Source of the DNA: Anoplopoma fimbria
Taxonomy: Eukaryota > Chordata > Actinopteri > Perciformes > Anoplopomatidae
NCBI RefSeq assembly: GCF_027596085.1
Contig: NC_072467.1
Location: 15,679,976 to 15,743,975, forward strand
Length of the DNA stretch: 64,000 nt
Direction: 5' to 3'
A program made the position numbers and the translations under genes. Under the pieces are notes generated by a model. That model did not search any database. It had not been told where the DNA came from and worked only from the letters and a program-made list of their open reading frames with translations. How positions within the stretch are numbered: position 1 is the first letter of the stretch; each line of letters starts with the position of its first letter. This document shows positions 1 through 20,242 of the stretch, piece by piece.

Positions 1-9
1 GTCAGTAAA

Positions 10-388
10 TCATAGACTGTATATAAGAAGGGGACTTAATCATCGTGAAGTCACCCATTGGTTTGTGGACTGCCATTTTGAAGCCTTGAGCTAGGCGATT
101 TCGCCTTCGCCATCATGGATAACAGCCGCAGCCATGTTGGGCTTTTGCAGCCAATGATGAATAGCCAATAGCCCCTCCCTAAAGCATACCCTGCTTTATG
201 GTCTATTTGACTCTAAATGGACCCTAATTTACTAAATGAACATCATGCTGTACTAAAGAAGACTTGAAGATAGAGATTGAGACCATAAACTCATGTTTAC
301 AATGTTTACTGAGGTAATAAATCAAGAGAGAAGTAGAGTCATTTTATCATAGACTTCCATACAATTAGACCTCCTTTTGCAACCGGTA
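10..388 (+). repeat. MITE family A, copy 1
   Basis: Starts CATAGACTGTATATAAGAAG; internal CACCCATTGGTTTGTGGACT, ACCATAAACTCATGTTTACA and AGAGTCATTTTATCATAGAC. At least five other copies occur in this window (42730, 44100, 47808, 52322 and 58683). Probably a non-autonomous DNA transposon; no coding potential. Confidence 0.75.
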
Positions 389-468
389 TAGTATTATAGT
401 ATATAATTGTATGGTATAGTATGAGATATTATAGTATAGTATAGAATGGTACGGTATAGTATAGGCAT
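385..468. repeat. Degenerate (TATAG)n minisatellite
   Basis: GGTATAGTATTATAGTATAT, ATGGTATAGTATG and ATTATAGTATAGTATAGAAT are imperfect TATAG units, directly abutting MITE family A copy 1. Confidence 0.7.
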
Positions 469-469
469 G

Positions 470-1240
470 AATTTAAAGTAAAAACAAATTATATTGACTG
501 GAAAGCTGTATGCTGAAGCTGCAGCATATCATATTACCCTTTTTACATAACACATTCTAACAAGCAACCCTTTCGGTACTAGGTTGAGGCATTACAGAAG
601 AAAAAAAAGAAAAACTAATTTCCAAAAATGTCAACAATCATAAAAACACCTCTGTTTTATACATGTTAATGTGTCCTTACCCTATGCTTTTCAAACATAC
701 CTATGCACCTAAATTCTCATAGCTCTCTTCTTGGAATGAAAATTGGGCTAGTGTTGGTTTTGTATGCGTTGCCCTGCACATTTTTGTTTTGAGACTGAGG
801 TTACTTTCAAAGCTGAAATGTGGCGCTCCTTGGCACTAAAAAGTGTGTTAAGACTGGTCCCAAATCAGTAAAAATTTCCCTTTGAAAGCTGTGTATCTCA
901 GCGTAGTAATCTCTAATTTGGTTCTTTTAATCAGACAATGTCATCATATCAGAGTAACCTGTTCCTAACCGGCCTGTGTTTGGGTGCAGCCACAAGGTCA
1001 ACATGCAAACTCCACAAAGAGAGTCATCAACTGGTTAAAGGATTCAAACCGAGCTGATAGCGCTTCTACTCAAGCTAGTTATTATTATCTTTGTTATATT
1101 AAGCCATATGAAATTATAAATATCTATCTTCCACCCTCCTTTTCCTCGTCTCTGTTGACTTGTGCTGTTTACCGGAGCGAGTAAGCATGAAGAGACGGCA
1201 AACAAAGGAAGATGAGGGATGATAAATTACTATGATTATA
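470..1240. other. No gene seen
   Basis: AT-rich ndrg4 intronic or downstream DNA between the TATAG minisatellite and the 23-bp duplication; no coding signal or repeat recognised. Confidence 0.6.
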
Positions 1241-1284
1241 GACTTCTGGTGACTAGTAGTTATGACTTCTGGTGACTAGTAGTT
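1241..1284. repeat. 23-bp tandem duplication
   Basis: GACTTCTGGTGACTAGTAGT occurs at 1241 and again at 1264, with the linker TAT between them. Confidence 0.9.
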
Positions 1285-1379
1285 CTCTTGAATACCTATG
1301 TTGAATACACTTATTGCAAGTCGCTTTGGATAAAAGCGTCTGCTAAATGACTGTAATGTAATGTAAATGTAATGTAATG
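1285..1379 (+). mobile_element. SINE tail fragment, UnaL2 type
   Basis: Only the 3' part remains: AAGTCGCTTTGGATAAAAGC then GTCTGCTAAATGACTG and degenerate TGTAA repeats, matching the tail of the SINE at 56664-56962. It is immediately preceded by a 23-bp tandem duplication. Confidence 0.75.
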
Positions 1380-1480
1380 ATAGACGGGGACGACACAAAA
1401 GAGGTACTGATAAGAAAAGGGAGAGAATAGAGAGAGAGAGAGAGAGGCAACATAACAGCAGTAAGCAAATGGGCTCATAC

Positions 1481-9886
<8,406 letters not shown>

Positions 9887-9915
9887 CCTGGACAGCAACC
9901 TGCAATCACCACGGC

Positions 9916-9916
<1 letters not shown>

Positions 9917-9998
<82 letters not shown>
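9917..9998. repeat. (AC)41 microsatellite
   Basis: Uninterrupted AC units, read as (TG)n in the ndrg4 transcript, end about 12 nt before the probable acceptor of the first coding exon. Confidence 0.98.
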
Positions 9999-10005
<7 letters not shown>

Positions 10006-10672
10006 TCTAAGGTTACACTATTATTTCATCATGCAGAATACTGTTTGACCTTAAAAAAATGAATTCATCTGCATTTGCTTCGCTACCAGTGTTGCATGAT
10101 GATGGCGGTTCAGTTTCAATTAAATGGAATGAAACAGTCCTGCCCCGAGTAATTTCACAAATCCGCATTGTGAAATTATGGAATTATGGACTGAGAAGGC
10201 TGATTAAATGATGTGCTGAACAGGGATAATCTCAGCAGCTGATAAATGAAGAACTGATTGGAAACAGAGATGGAATCAAGATGGGAATTAATTTTACTGC
10301 AAACCTGCCTTCCTTTATTGGAAGATTTACTGATAAAAGAAAACAAAAACACATCCACTTAAAGTGCAAATCAGTGAGTAGTAAAAAACTACATTAGATT
10401 CAAGCTAGATGTAAATCCATTGCCAAACGAAAGGTGCTCTGTGGAGTTTTCTTGTAAAGCGACAATGTTTGAGTTGTTTTTATCTTTGAGATCTAATACA
10501 TGTGTTGAATGTATTTCCTTCCTCATAAAACATTTGCAAACATGCTAACAGTCTTCTTCTTTGTGCGTTCAGTGACACATTGCTATGTTTGTTGGTGCAT
10601 TACCGCCTTGACTACCTTACGCATGTAGTAAAGGAGGAAATATGGCCACGTAATATACAGAGCGATAAATAA

Positions 10673-11075
10673 CACTGGGTGGAGTGATGAAAGGGTCAAA
10701 CAAGAACTTTCACCCAGGAGACAGGTGTTTGTCTCCCATGTAAAACTAAAACACATCATTGACTTATTATAAATTCTGTACATATCTTGTGTAACATCGC
10801 CTCTTTAACTAATTTACCTCGTTATGTAACATTACGTAATTTGATGTAACCTCCATTAATGTTACTTTTTCACACATGTAACAAAGCCAACTTAACTACT
10901 TTATGTTCGTTACGTAATGTAACTTTGTCGCATATGAAACATGACTGTTTCTACGTGGCTTCTGAAACATGCCTATGATACTACGCAACAGGCATACTCA
11001 TTTTCACAAAACCATGACCATTACCTAATTCTAACCAAGTTGGTTTTTTTCCCTAACCTAAACAACAGTTTTCCA
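10673..11075 (+). repeat. Unnamed repeat D, copy 1
   Basis: AACTTTCACCCAGGAGACAG, TTTGTCTCCCATGTAAAACT and, downstream, CATTACCTAATTCTAACCAA match a widespread fish repeat also seen, more eroded, at 16960-17220 and 33085-33320. Confidence 0.5.
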
Positions 11076-12489
11076 GTGAACACCAGAGTTTATTTTGAAA
11101 TGGCAGTGTATGCATGTAATAAGCATAAACTGACACACGGAAAACGTAAACATGTTAAAATGACGGCAGAGTGATACATAGTTTGACACGTGGGGCCACT
11201 GACCAAGGGTTGGTATTTGAATAGTTGGCAGTGAGAACGTTTGGTCGATGGCACTGCTAGAGGTAAAAAAAACTCCACAGGGTACCACGCAGTATATTGT
11301 GTTCCTGCACTCCTGACGAGAGTTTGATCCACCTAATGAGGAGGGGCTTGTGCAGGACAGATTGTACTTTCTGTGTTCAGCACCATAAAACATGTCACAC
11401 TAGACATTCTGTGCAACCAAATACGACCTCACTCTCCACTACACACTAAAAATCCCAGAGAGGTGAAATCCAAAATGAAAAATGACCAAACATCTTATTA
11501 TTCTTCAAAAGTTCCAAGTACAGTAGCTACAAAAACACAGTTAGTGATGTTCTGCTCTAGTTTGCCAGATAACAAAGACTCCAAATTGGAGTCGACGTAG
11601 ATGCTTAGTGACCGGGATTACTAAAAAAGTGGAGCTTGGAAGTGCACAGACTACTGCCCCAAAGATAATAAGAGGACTGGGGCTGTATTAAGGTCTAATT
11701 TAACTTGCCTTTTATGTTTGAGGACACACATACACACACAGACACAAAGCCATAATACACAGGACACAAATACATTGTGACACATCCGCACACACAGAGT
11801 GGGGTTAGTACAATAACACTGCCACAGTACATGATCACATCAGTCCACCAACGTTGGAGCAGAGAAGGACACATCACTTTAGTATATAATAATAAATAGT
11901 TTCTATTGGCACGACATCACCTGACGGAGGTACTGTCATGGTAAAACTGGCAGATTGTTCAGATTTACAGTTGTCTCTACATTTCCTAATTTAATGTGAA
12001 CTGGAGAGTCGGATGTATCTGATGATGTAACTGACCCAAATCTGTCAGGGCTTACAGCGTCTTCACTGTGGTATCAACACACAACATCCCTCTGTCTCTT
12101 CCCCCTCTGTCGCGTTCCTCCCTTTTCTCTCTCCCCAACCTCATTCGCCCTCTACTGTTGTCTCTCTCCTCTCTCATGGCAGTCGTTCAGCGCAATCTGT
12201 GTTTTTATCTGACACCCTAAAAGAGACAAAACCCAGATTCCAGAGAGAGGCGCTCCCGGCAGCTGACAAAGTGTGTGTGTTTGTGTGTGACCCCAGAGTG
12301 TTTGGAGCCACTACTTACAAAGGAAAATCCACCTTTAGAAATTAACCCCAGGACGGATTTTTTAAGGAAAGCTCCACCTGTCACATATGCTAATATGTGG
12401 CTAATCAGAGTTGGCCTGAATCATTTCACAATGGTTCAAAAGCTCTAAAGTAGACTAAAGAGGTGGGACCAAATCATTGTTAAGCTCTT
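11076..12489. other. Intergenic, pyrimidine-rich patch near 12080-12310
   Basis: No gene seen. The patch has long CT-rich stretches, then CAGCGCAATCTGTGTTTTTA and GGCGCTCCCGGCAGCTGACA, which stand out from the AT-rich flanks. Confidence 0.4.
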
Positions 12490-12850
12490 CACAAATAAGT
12501 CTCAGGTCCTGCACTCTGCAAGTCTAGAATCAAGTCCCGGGTCAAGACTGACAAGTCCCAAGACAATGCCCTCAAAAAGACTGACAAGTCCAGAGTCAAG
12601 TCCCAAGTTAGGGACCTAAAGTTTCAGTTGTTAGTCTTAAACAAGTCATAATGCGCTCTTCATCAAATGTTTGAGCCTCCGTCTGACCCACATGTTTTGC
12701 TCACTGTAGTTTTGGGGGAAAATAAATAATCTTCTTTTTCAAATTTGCAGCCGGTAGTTTAAAGCCATTTTTCCTCCTGCAACCTGATTAGATGCTGTCT
12801 GACTCAAGTCGAGTCTAAAGTCATTACATTTGTGACTTCTGGCTTCAGTT
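12490..12850. repeat. Degenerate tandem repeat of AAGTCC/AAGTCAAG units
   Basis: GACTGACAAGTCCCAAGACA, GACTGACAAGTCCAGAGTCA and AGTCCCAAGTTAGGGACC are diverged units of the CAAGTCCCAAGT repeat frequent in fish genomes; the flank to 12850 contains further CAAGTCGAGTC-like words. Confidence 0.55.
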
Positions 12851-13004
12851 CAACTCTTGGGACCTCTGGTAGACAACACACAAAAATGTGTTCACTAAAG
12901 GCTTTTTAAAAACATCAAAGGTTATGGAAACGTTAAAGTTACATTTTGATTTAAACCCAAATAGATTTTTGTGGCCACTTGGGGGCACAATAAAAATGTT
13001 TTGC

Positions 13005-13100
13005 TCTTTAGCTGCTGAATGCTTCACTGTGTTCACCAGCTAAACGCTAGTATTTCTGTTCATTGTTTGGTGCTAGGTAAGTCATGTACAGTGGCTCTAT
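13005..13100 (+). repeat. Unnamed repeat E, copy 1
   Basis: TTTAGCTGCTGAATGCTTCA, GTTCACCAGCTAAACGCTAG and TTGGTGCTAGGTAAG recur, diverged, at 15238-15330 and 58110-58260. Confidence 0.45.
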
Positions 13101-14673
13101 CTGTCTGGAAACAATGCTGAGCAGCTTTCCATAGATCTTTCAAGGTAGCTCGCTGCATGCCACACTTTCCCATTGCTCAGATGTGTTTTCTGCACAAGAT
13201 CAAAACAGTAAAGCTGTGGGATGTAAAACAAAATTATACATACACTTTTAAAAGTAAGATTGCACCCTGAGGATTATGAAGCACAGTGTCCTGGCTGTGT
13301 GTACAAGACACACAAGCTATTATGTACTGGTGACAGGTGGCCTCCACTAATTTCAAACTGTTTCCAGCTAAGGTCATTTATAGTTAAGATGTTGGATAAT
13401 TTACACAAAGACATTTTTGTGTTATTAAACTCAGTAAATCTTTAACCAGATCTCCAACAAATACCAACAAACCTTGTTTTTCTCCTCTCCTCACTCTCCT
13501 TCTCCTTCCCCTCTCCTTCACCTCCTCCCTCGCTCTCTCCCTCCCATTGTGACCAGTTTATTAAACGGTCGAGTGTGACCTTTCTGAGGCCGCTGGATTG
13601 GAGCCACGACGATATGAGAACAGAGACCAAACAACACCACCTCTCCTCCTCCTGCTCCTTCACTTCATAGCTGCCCGTCTGCTGTTTTCCCTCGGAAAGT
13701 CACCACTTCACAAATCCTTTATATTCTTACAAAAAAACATGTTCATTTCAGTAAAATGTTTTCATATTATTTATTTCTTATTGAAATGACAAATATATTA
13801 CAATAAGCAAACAATCCATTGCGTCAGTATAATATTATAACTGAATATTAAAACCATCCCCAGTGGAAATGATGCTCTTGGCTGTATATATATAGTTTAG
13901 TCTATGGATAAACCCACACACATTTATATCAAATGGCAGTGCACTCTTGTGACCGACTGATGTAGTTGGAGACAGAGGAGTGTCCAGACTGTCGGGGAGG
14001 TCAACTCAATATCCACCACACATTCTATGCACTCTCTAAGCTGGAAATAAAAAACAAGAACTGGATGATAAACACCAGCAGTAGCAGCCAGAACGGCTGC
14101 AGAGACAAAGAAAAGAGCGCCACCTACACACACTCAACAATTCAATGATAGATAATCCCAAAAAAAATGCCGCCCACATTCTTGAAGACAGCACAGCAGT
14201 GAGCATGAAAGATTCAAAATAACACAAAAACAAAAATGCTAAAGGATTACCTCCTCATCCTTACTTCACCTCCATAAATCCTTGTTTCTTCCCTCCTTGG
14301 ATTTCTTACATAACCCATTCCATTGCTTTATCATTTTTTGCCTCCAGAACATCTGTATCCATCATGTTGGATTTTCAAAAAATTTGCATTACTTTCATAA
14401 ATGTTCTCCCCTAAAGCTTGTGTAGTTAATGATCCAGCAGCTCAAGTGTTATGATGCTCTTTGTCACTGCATACAAAGTGAGAAAATCTTTAGCAAGTCT
14501 TCTTACTTTTTCACTTTTTTTATCATTTATCATTCATTTATTTTGGTCCTTTAAGTTGTTTTCCTGACCTTTATTACACTGAGTGCTGATTGATTATTAT
14601 ATCAAGGCCTATTTGCTTATCCAGCAGACACAGCAGATCCAGCAGAAGAAACATCACTCATTTTGTCATGCTG
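13101..14673. other. Intergenic, no gene seen
   Basis: Contains a CT-rich tract at 13475-13550 and short AT-rich runs; no exon or classified repeat. Confidence 0.5.
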
Positions 14674-15153
14674 AAAGCTATAGTTGGTAACATTAATACA
14701 AATAACTTTTTGCCATATTTGCTCAAACTGTCACTATATCCTGACAGTAGTACACGAGACAGATAATCTGTGTAAAAAACAGCTTCCTCTGCCTCGTTCT
14801 AGTGCTCCTAATGTCATCCTAATGTGCCGGGTCGCTAAAGTTCTCATTCTACAGCTGAATGGTCACTAACATATGTTTCTGAAAAAAAATCTTAGGTGAG
14901 AAATAGGCAATGCAGTGACAGAATGTTGATTTGAATTTGATCAGTTTGATCAAAGTTCACAAGCTTCACAATAAAGAATCCTCGGCTCTGATTGCTTGTT
15001 GTCTTAAGGGCGTGGTGGAATCTTGCAAATTCCTTTAGGAGCACTTAAAGGAGGCAGAGGAACCCGATGTTTACACAAGTTATCCGTCTCATTTACGGTT
15101 GTCAAATATGACAAAAAGTTATTTTTTATTACAGTTACCATCCGTAGCTTTAA
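14674..15153. repeat. MITE with terminal inverted repeats of about 115 bp
   Basis: Left arm AAAGCTATAGTTGGTAAC, AATAACTTTTTGCCATATTT and CTTCCTCTGCCTCGTTCTAG, and the complement of the right arm AAAGCTACGGATGGTAAC, AATAACTTTTTGTCATATTT and GTTCCTCTGCCTCCTTTAAG, align over more than 100 bp. The 480-bp element has no ORF and would fold into a long hairpin. Confidence 0.8.
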
Positions 15154-15237
15154 GGTCAACTGATAGATACTATTTCAATATTCACTCTCCTTTTAGTTTT
15201 GTTTTGGTCTCCACCACCTCCTTGGGGTTATACTATG

Positions 15238-15330
15238 TGGCTCCTAAGCTGCTATATGCTCCACCACCTTCTTGAGCTAGTCCATAACTGTGTCTGTCTG
15301 CTGATTGGTATCAGAGCTTTTTATATATAT
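15238..15330 (+). repeat. Unnamed repeat E, copy 2
   Basis: GCTGCTATATGCTCCACCAC, GAGCTAGTCCATAACTG and TGTCTGTCTGCTGATTGGTA align with the other two copies. Confidence 0.4.
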
Positions 15331-15939
15331 TTACTCAAAATAGCTGCCTTCTGCTGCTGGAAATGAAGAAGATTAGAACGGAATTAGCAAGATGTAAAAC
15401 CAAAACAATTAGCTAAAAAAGGCTAAAAAGCACTTATTGCACAGTTTAGTGACAACTCTCCGAGATTCAAACAATACTTCTCACATGATTTGTATTAATT
15501 TGATGCATTGTAAACATAAAAATAATAATTAGTGCAGTTTTAAAGTTGGGAGTCAAATCATTGCAGACTTTACAAATGATAGTCACTTGGTGTAGGTAAG
15601 AGTATAAATGTTTCATTCCTATCAGGCTATTCCGCTGCTCTCCTCTAACTCTCTTTTTGTTTCTCTGCTTTATGAATTTGTCACCAGTGTTTGACAGTTT
15701 ATTTTATTCCAATCTCTTTTCCCTACACAATCCTCTTCTATGTCTTCCAGCATCTCGTCCATTCATGCTGTCTTTTTTTCTTCTTGCCTCTCCAGCATAC
15801 GTGTCTCCTCTGACCCTCTCTGTCACTCTCAATTTTCTCTCTTTCTCACCCCCATCTCATCCTCCCATCTTTTATCCTCATTCCAGCCCGTCTCATCCCT
15901 CTCTTGCTCACATTCTCTATTCACTCTGACATGCTTATG

Positions 15940-16075
15940 TAAGACAGCTGGTTGTGAAATCAATTACCGTTGCATTACGCCGGCTATATTTGGCCGAGTG
16001 ACGCCACTGCTGCCGGTGGAAAGATACCGCTGCTCTCCTCCTCTGATTTATTGCTTTGTCTAGTGCGTGACTTTG
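15940..16075. promoter_or_regulatory. Non-repeat patch with CArG-like and CRE-like words
   Basis: CATTACGCCGGCTATATTTG and GGCCGAGTGACGCCACTGCT contain CTATATTTGG (one change from an SRF CArG box) and GTGACGCC. CpG content is higher than in the flanks. Upstream of ndrg4, a heart and brain gene, this could be a control element, but this is inference. Confidence 0.22.
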
Positions 16076-16589
16076 CATCTATCTATCTATGGTGACGTTG
16101 TTGCTGTTGCTCTATAAAATATGTTGATACATGTCATTTTGTATTGTGTGTCTCTGAGTATGAGAAGGAATTTTTTTGTGGACTTGTGGAATTTGTGGAC
16201 CTTTAAATTCGGTCTGTTGATCACTCAGTCTGTTCAACCTCTACTGCAGCAAGATCGCAACAATTACGGTTCAGATTGGATTGAAAGCTAGAGTTAGCTC
16301 ATTTATTGTCCCAGGAGGATGATTCAAACACATTTTGCTGACTCTATGACCTTTTTTCTAGCACTTCCATCAAGTCAAAATTTCCGCTTGGCGAACACGT
16401 CTGTCCCAAAGGTATCTTGAAAAGCCTGACCAGATTCCTATAGAGTTTGCTGCAGTCATGGTCCCCATAAAATGATTCCTTAAAGTGTTTATGACTGCTG
16501 ACCGCTTTCCTCAGGAACAGCAGTCTAAGACTGGATAATTATAAACCACTGATGCAACATACTCTGGAGATGTCAGAACAAGTAAACGG

Positions 16590-16864
16590 TAATTGCACTT
16601 GTACTTGTATAGTGTTTTTTTTCTGACCACTCAAATTGTTTTGCACTACATGTCATCATTCACTCATTCATACACTGATGGATGGAACTATCATGCAATG
16701 CACACTGCCCATCAGGAATATCTAACATTCACACCCATTCATGAACAGCCCAATGTGAGCGATTTGGGTTAGTGTCTTGTCCACACATTGACATGGACTA
16801 GTGGAGACGGGATCCTCTGATTGAAGGACGACCCTTCTCTAGCACTGAGCCACAGTCACCCACA
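16590..16864 (-). mobile_element. tRNA-derived SINE, minus strand, diverged
   Basis: Read on the minus strand it starts GGGTGACTGTGGCTCAGTGC, then GTCCTTCAATCAGAGGATCC and CAAGACACTAACCCAAATCG, and continues to AGTGCAATTACC. This is the order of a widespread fish tRNA-derived SINE, with a decayed B box. Confidence 0.65.
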
Positions 16865-16959
16865 GTCCAAGTGGAGGGTTTAGGCCCAGTGCCAATCTTT
16901 AGCGTCAATGCAGGAAATGATGTGACCTATATCTAGCGAGGTGTAAAGTCGAGATGTGG

Positions 16960-17220
16960 ATGTCGAGGTGGTGGATGGGCATCCGACATTCACTCAGGAG
17001 ACCGGAGTTGACGTTGGGTCACAGATTTGCAATTTATATTCACATTTTTGTCAACCGTAGCCATCATTTTAACCAAGTGTTTCAGTTGCCTAACTCACCC
17101 ATTCTCAAGGAAGGCTTATAAGTTTTATTTTGCGTGTCATTATTACGCATTTTAGGCTTTCTGCGCATCATTTTACGGCACGTTGACGTTGTGAAACAGT
17201 TGCTTCGTTAACGGATGCAG
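16960..17220 (+). repeat. Unnamed repeat D, copy 2
   Basis: GAGGTGGTGGATGGGCATCC, TTCACTCAGGAGACCGGAGT and TTAACCAAGTGTTTCAGTTG keep the order seen in the other copies. Confidence 0.45.
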
Positions 17221-17360
17221 TTTTGAAAGAAAAAATGGGGGGGCTACATGTTTAAAAATAAATCACTTTATGAGATTAATTTATGTACATTGCTTCAGTT
17301 AACATATACTATTTCTTACAGGAGGCTCATGCAATCTGTTGCGTGTGTGTTGGTTAGTCA

Positions 17361-17640
17361 GTGTGCACCTCCTTGTCTGTCCACAGCTAATCTTGCATTC
17401 TGCTGCAGCAAATTTCATAATATTTTGGTTGCTCAAGGACCTCTAGTGGTTGCAGTGGCGGTGACTCAAACTTTCTCAAAACACCTTTGTTGGCTGTTTT
17501 ACTACCATTGACTGTCTGATGACTCCTCACTCACTACTCTTAACACTCCCTGGCCGTTAGGGGGCGGACAGTGATAACACAGCTGCATCGCAGAACCCCC
17601 AGGGGCTACTCTGTGCCCAGAAACACAGTGGGGGAAACTG
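17361..17640 (+). repeat. Unnamed repeat B, copy 1
   Basis: ACAGCTAATCTTGCATTCTG, CATAATATTTTGG, GGACCTCTAGTGGTTGCAGT and CAGTGATAACACAGCTG recur in the same order at 23471-23665 and 23971-24240. Confidence 0.6.
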
Positions 17641-20007
17641 TCTTCTCACTGATGACTACAGTTTTGTACTCAAGTACGGCTTGTTCAGTTTTATTTTTTT
17701 ATTTGGCAAGAGTGTACAACAGATCTTATACAACGACTTCAAGCCGATTCCCTGCATACATTGCTGCTCGATCTGCTTGTTTTACAGCCCATTGGTGTAT
17801 AGAGGGGGGGTTAGCAAACTGTGGATTGTATTCATGCAATACAGCATTGGTCATAGCAGACCACCTGGTAGAGATCTGCACTCTACAGAGTACACCTTTC
17901 TAGTTATAAAAAAATCTTCATATTATCATATAGATTGTGAATGTGTTGGAATATTTCAACATATTTATCTACTTTACTTTGCCTCCTCCATCCAGTGTTG
18001 TGTTTTGTATCTCATGAACAGCACTGCCACTAAAGCCATCCAGTTGAACAGTGAGGCATGCGGCCATCACAGTCCACTCTCCACAGTGGAGGGCCGAACT
18101 TTAAAGCCTCTCTTCATCCCTCAACCAAATGTGGTCCGGCAGCCAAAGTGTCAGTGGGTGAGAAGTTATTTACAGGCCTGTTTTCTATGTCCTCTCTCTC
18201 ATGAAGGAACACTGCCAACAAAAAAAGAAGCTTTTTTTCTCCGAACAAGTGGTCCTTTTTTTCTGGTTTGGGGAGAAAACAGTCTGCTTTCACAGCAGTT
18301 TGTTGAGGAGAACAAAATAGACCTGTCCTTTTTCCTTTTCTCTAACTCCTTTCTTTTCATTCTGCCCAGAAAGGGTTGCTATGACTACCAAGGCCCACTG
18401 AGTCCTGCTCACCTTCCCCACTGCTGTTTTTTTTTAACGGTACACATATATTTTCCCACCATCTTATGAGACCAACTCGTCAAGATCACACATCTCTTGC
18501 GTCACCTTGTGTGCTTTCGTCTGCTCTGTATTTTCACGTTCCCAACAATGACATTTCATACTGGGTTAGTCAGAAAGCAGATAGTATCATTGCATTGTCG
18601 CCGTATTAAATCATAGAACTGACCTTATTGCCGTCCCCTCCCTGCTCTCCTGGTTTAAATTACACATAATGTCCTCCTTTGTTCTCCAATGGCACGTACT
18701 TCTTGCCAAATGACTCCTCTCACAGTCGCACCATAGTAACCTTTTCTCTTTGCCTTTCTCTTTGTTTTATTTTCCTCCTCCTACTCCAGTTCATATAGGG
18801 TTATGAGACACTACTATTTGTATCGTATTTAATTATTACTTATTGTCTTTGTGCTATTCAGACGAAGGCGGACAGATTAAAAGGTAGTAGGGCTTTTGGA
18901 TGATCAGCACTGTGACTGATGTGGTGATCCCCGCATTCAAAACAATCTCATGCTTTAGAGGGGAACATTTATTCACTCTGAGATGACACATAACTTATTT
19001 ACAGTTATCTGTAAATTACGTCTGTCACTTCAAACAGCATCAGCAGCAGAATTAAGAGACCTGCTGAAGACAAGAAACAGGGACAATTAACAAGAGCTGT
19101 TAATACTGAGTCACCTTAGGGTCTAATGTCACTGAGATAAAGAAGAAAGGGTTCAATAGTAAAAAAAGGTCTTGCCACAGCAAGGCCATCGATGACATTT
19201 TTTAAGATGTTTATATTGATATTGTATTGTTATACAGTAGCATCTATAGTCAATTTAAATGAATGATGGTATCCTTACGCTATATGAAAACATTTAGAAT
19301 TATATTGTCATTTGAACTACAGAGTTTTGGATAATGTCAACATAGTAATGCAGTGTAATTTATTTATGTAGTATCTAGACTGTGTATATGCCTCTGCTGT
19401 ATAAATGAATTAGACCATTTGTGCGTTATGTATGACTGATGTAGAGGTTTGGAGACAGTGTCTTTGCTCCAATCATCCAATGACTATAGAGCACATTAAG
19501 GGGATGCATGGACAGTAAAGAGGTTCAGAGAGAAGCTTCCCATCAGACAGGAAATCGATTGCACAGCGGCGCGGAGGGGAAGCGTCCGATCTGATGTACA
19601 ATCACCGGATCAATACCTGGAAACTGGGACGACACAACGAGACAGGGGCAGAGAGGACGAGACGGGGGGACAAATAAGACGAGGGCCACAAGGTTACCGA
19701 CTCCGCTCAAGTGTATTCATTAGACATATGGCTGCCATACTTCCAAGAGGCTAACCGCCCCCCCTCCTCCTCATCTTCACTGAGATCACACACCCCCAGC
19801 TGGGTGCTTCTGCTGGCTGATGGAAAGATTTAGAAGATGGAGGGACTGGTGAAGTACAAGCAACAAGGATACAAATACAAAGACTGATTCAGATACTTAA
19901 GCCATAAAACAAAAAGAAGAAATGCTGTGAAGTCAACTGCAGCTTTGAGGCTTGATGTCTACAACAACTTTATACAAAGAGAAAGAAACATACAATATAC
20001 TACTTAA
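17641..20007. other. Intergenic, no gene seen
   Basis: A 262-codon open frame at 17681-18469 was judged spurious. At 19540-19860 a CpG-enriched, non-repeat patch (CACAGCGGCGCGGAGGGGAA, TCATTAGACATATGGCTGCC) may be conserved noncoding DNA. Confidence 0.45.
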
Positions 20008-20242
20008 AGGGCCAGTGTGCAAGATTTTGGTTTGCAATTTATTGGCTGAAATGGAATATATAACAACTATGTTTCCATCAGTGTATAATCATCTGAAACT
20101 AAGACTTTTTGAGGGTTTGTTAGTTTAGAATGAGCCCTTCACATCTACAGTCCGCCATGTTTCTACAGACGCCCAGCACGGACAAACCAAACACTGACTC
20201 TAGAGTGAGCCTTTAGCATTTTTACGAAATTTGATTCACCCA
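20008..20242 (+). repeat. Common teleost dispersed repeat
   Basis: AAAGGGCCAGTGTGCAAGAT, GTTTCCATCAGTGTATAATC, CAGTCCGCCATGTTTCTACA and CGGACAAACCAAACACTGAC are in the order of a very abundant non-coding repeat of spiny-rayed fishes. Single copy here. Confidence 0.55.

Noticed and set aside
15657..16063. Two overlapping plus-strand frames, Ser/Pro/Phe-rich
   Set aside because: Caused by a CT-rich stretch with few stop codons; no motif.
17681..18469. Longest open frame in the window, 262 codons on the plus strand
   Set aside because: The translation is rich in Phe, Cys and Leu, has no recognisable domain or orderly composition, partly overlaps repeat-like DNA and lacks splice or promoter support. 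I judge it a chance opening.
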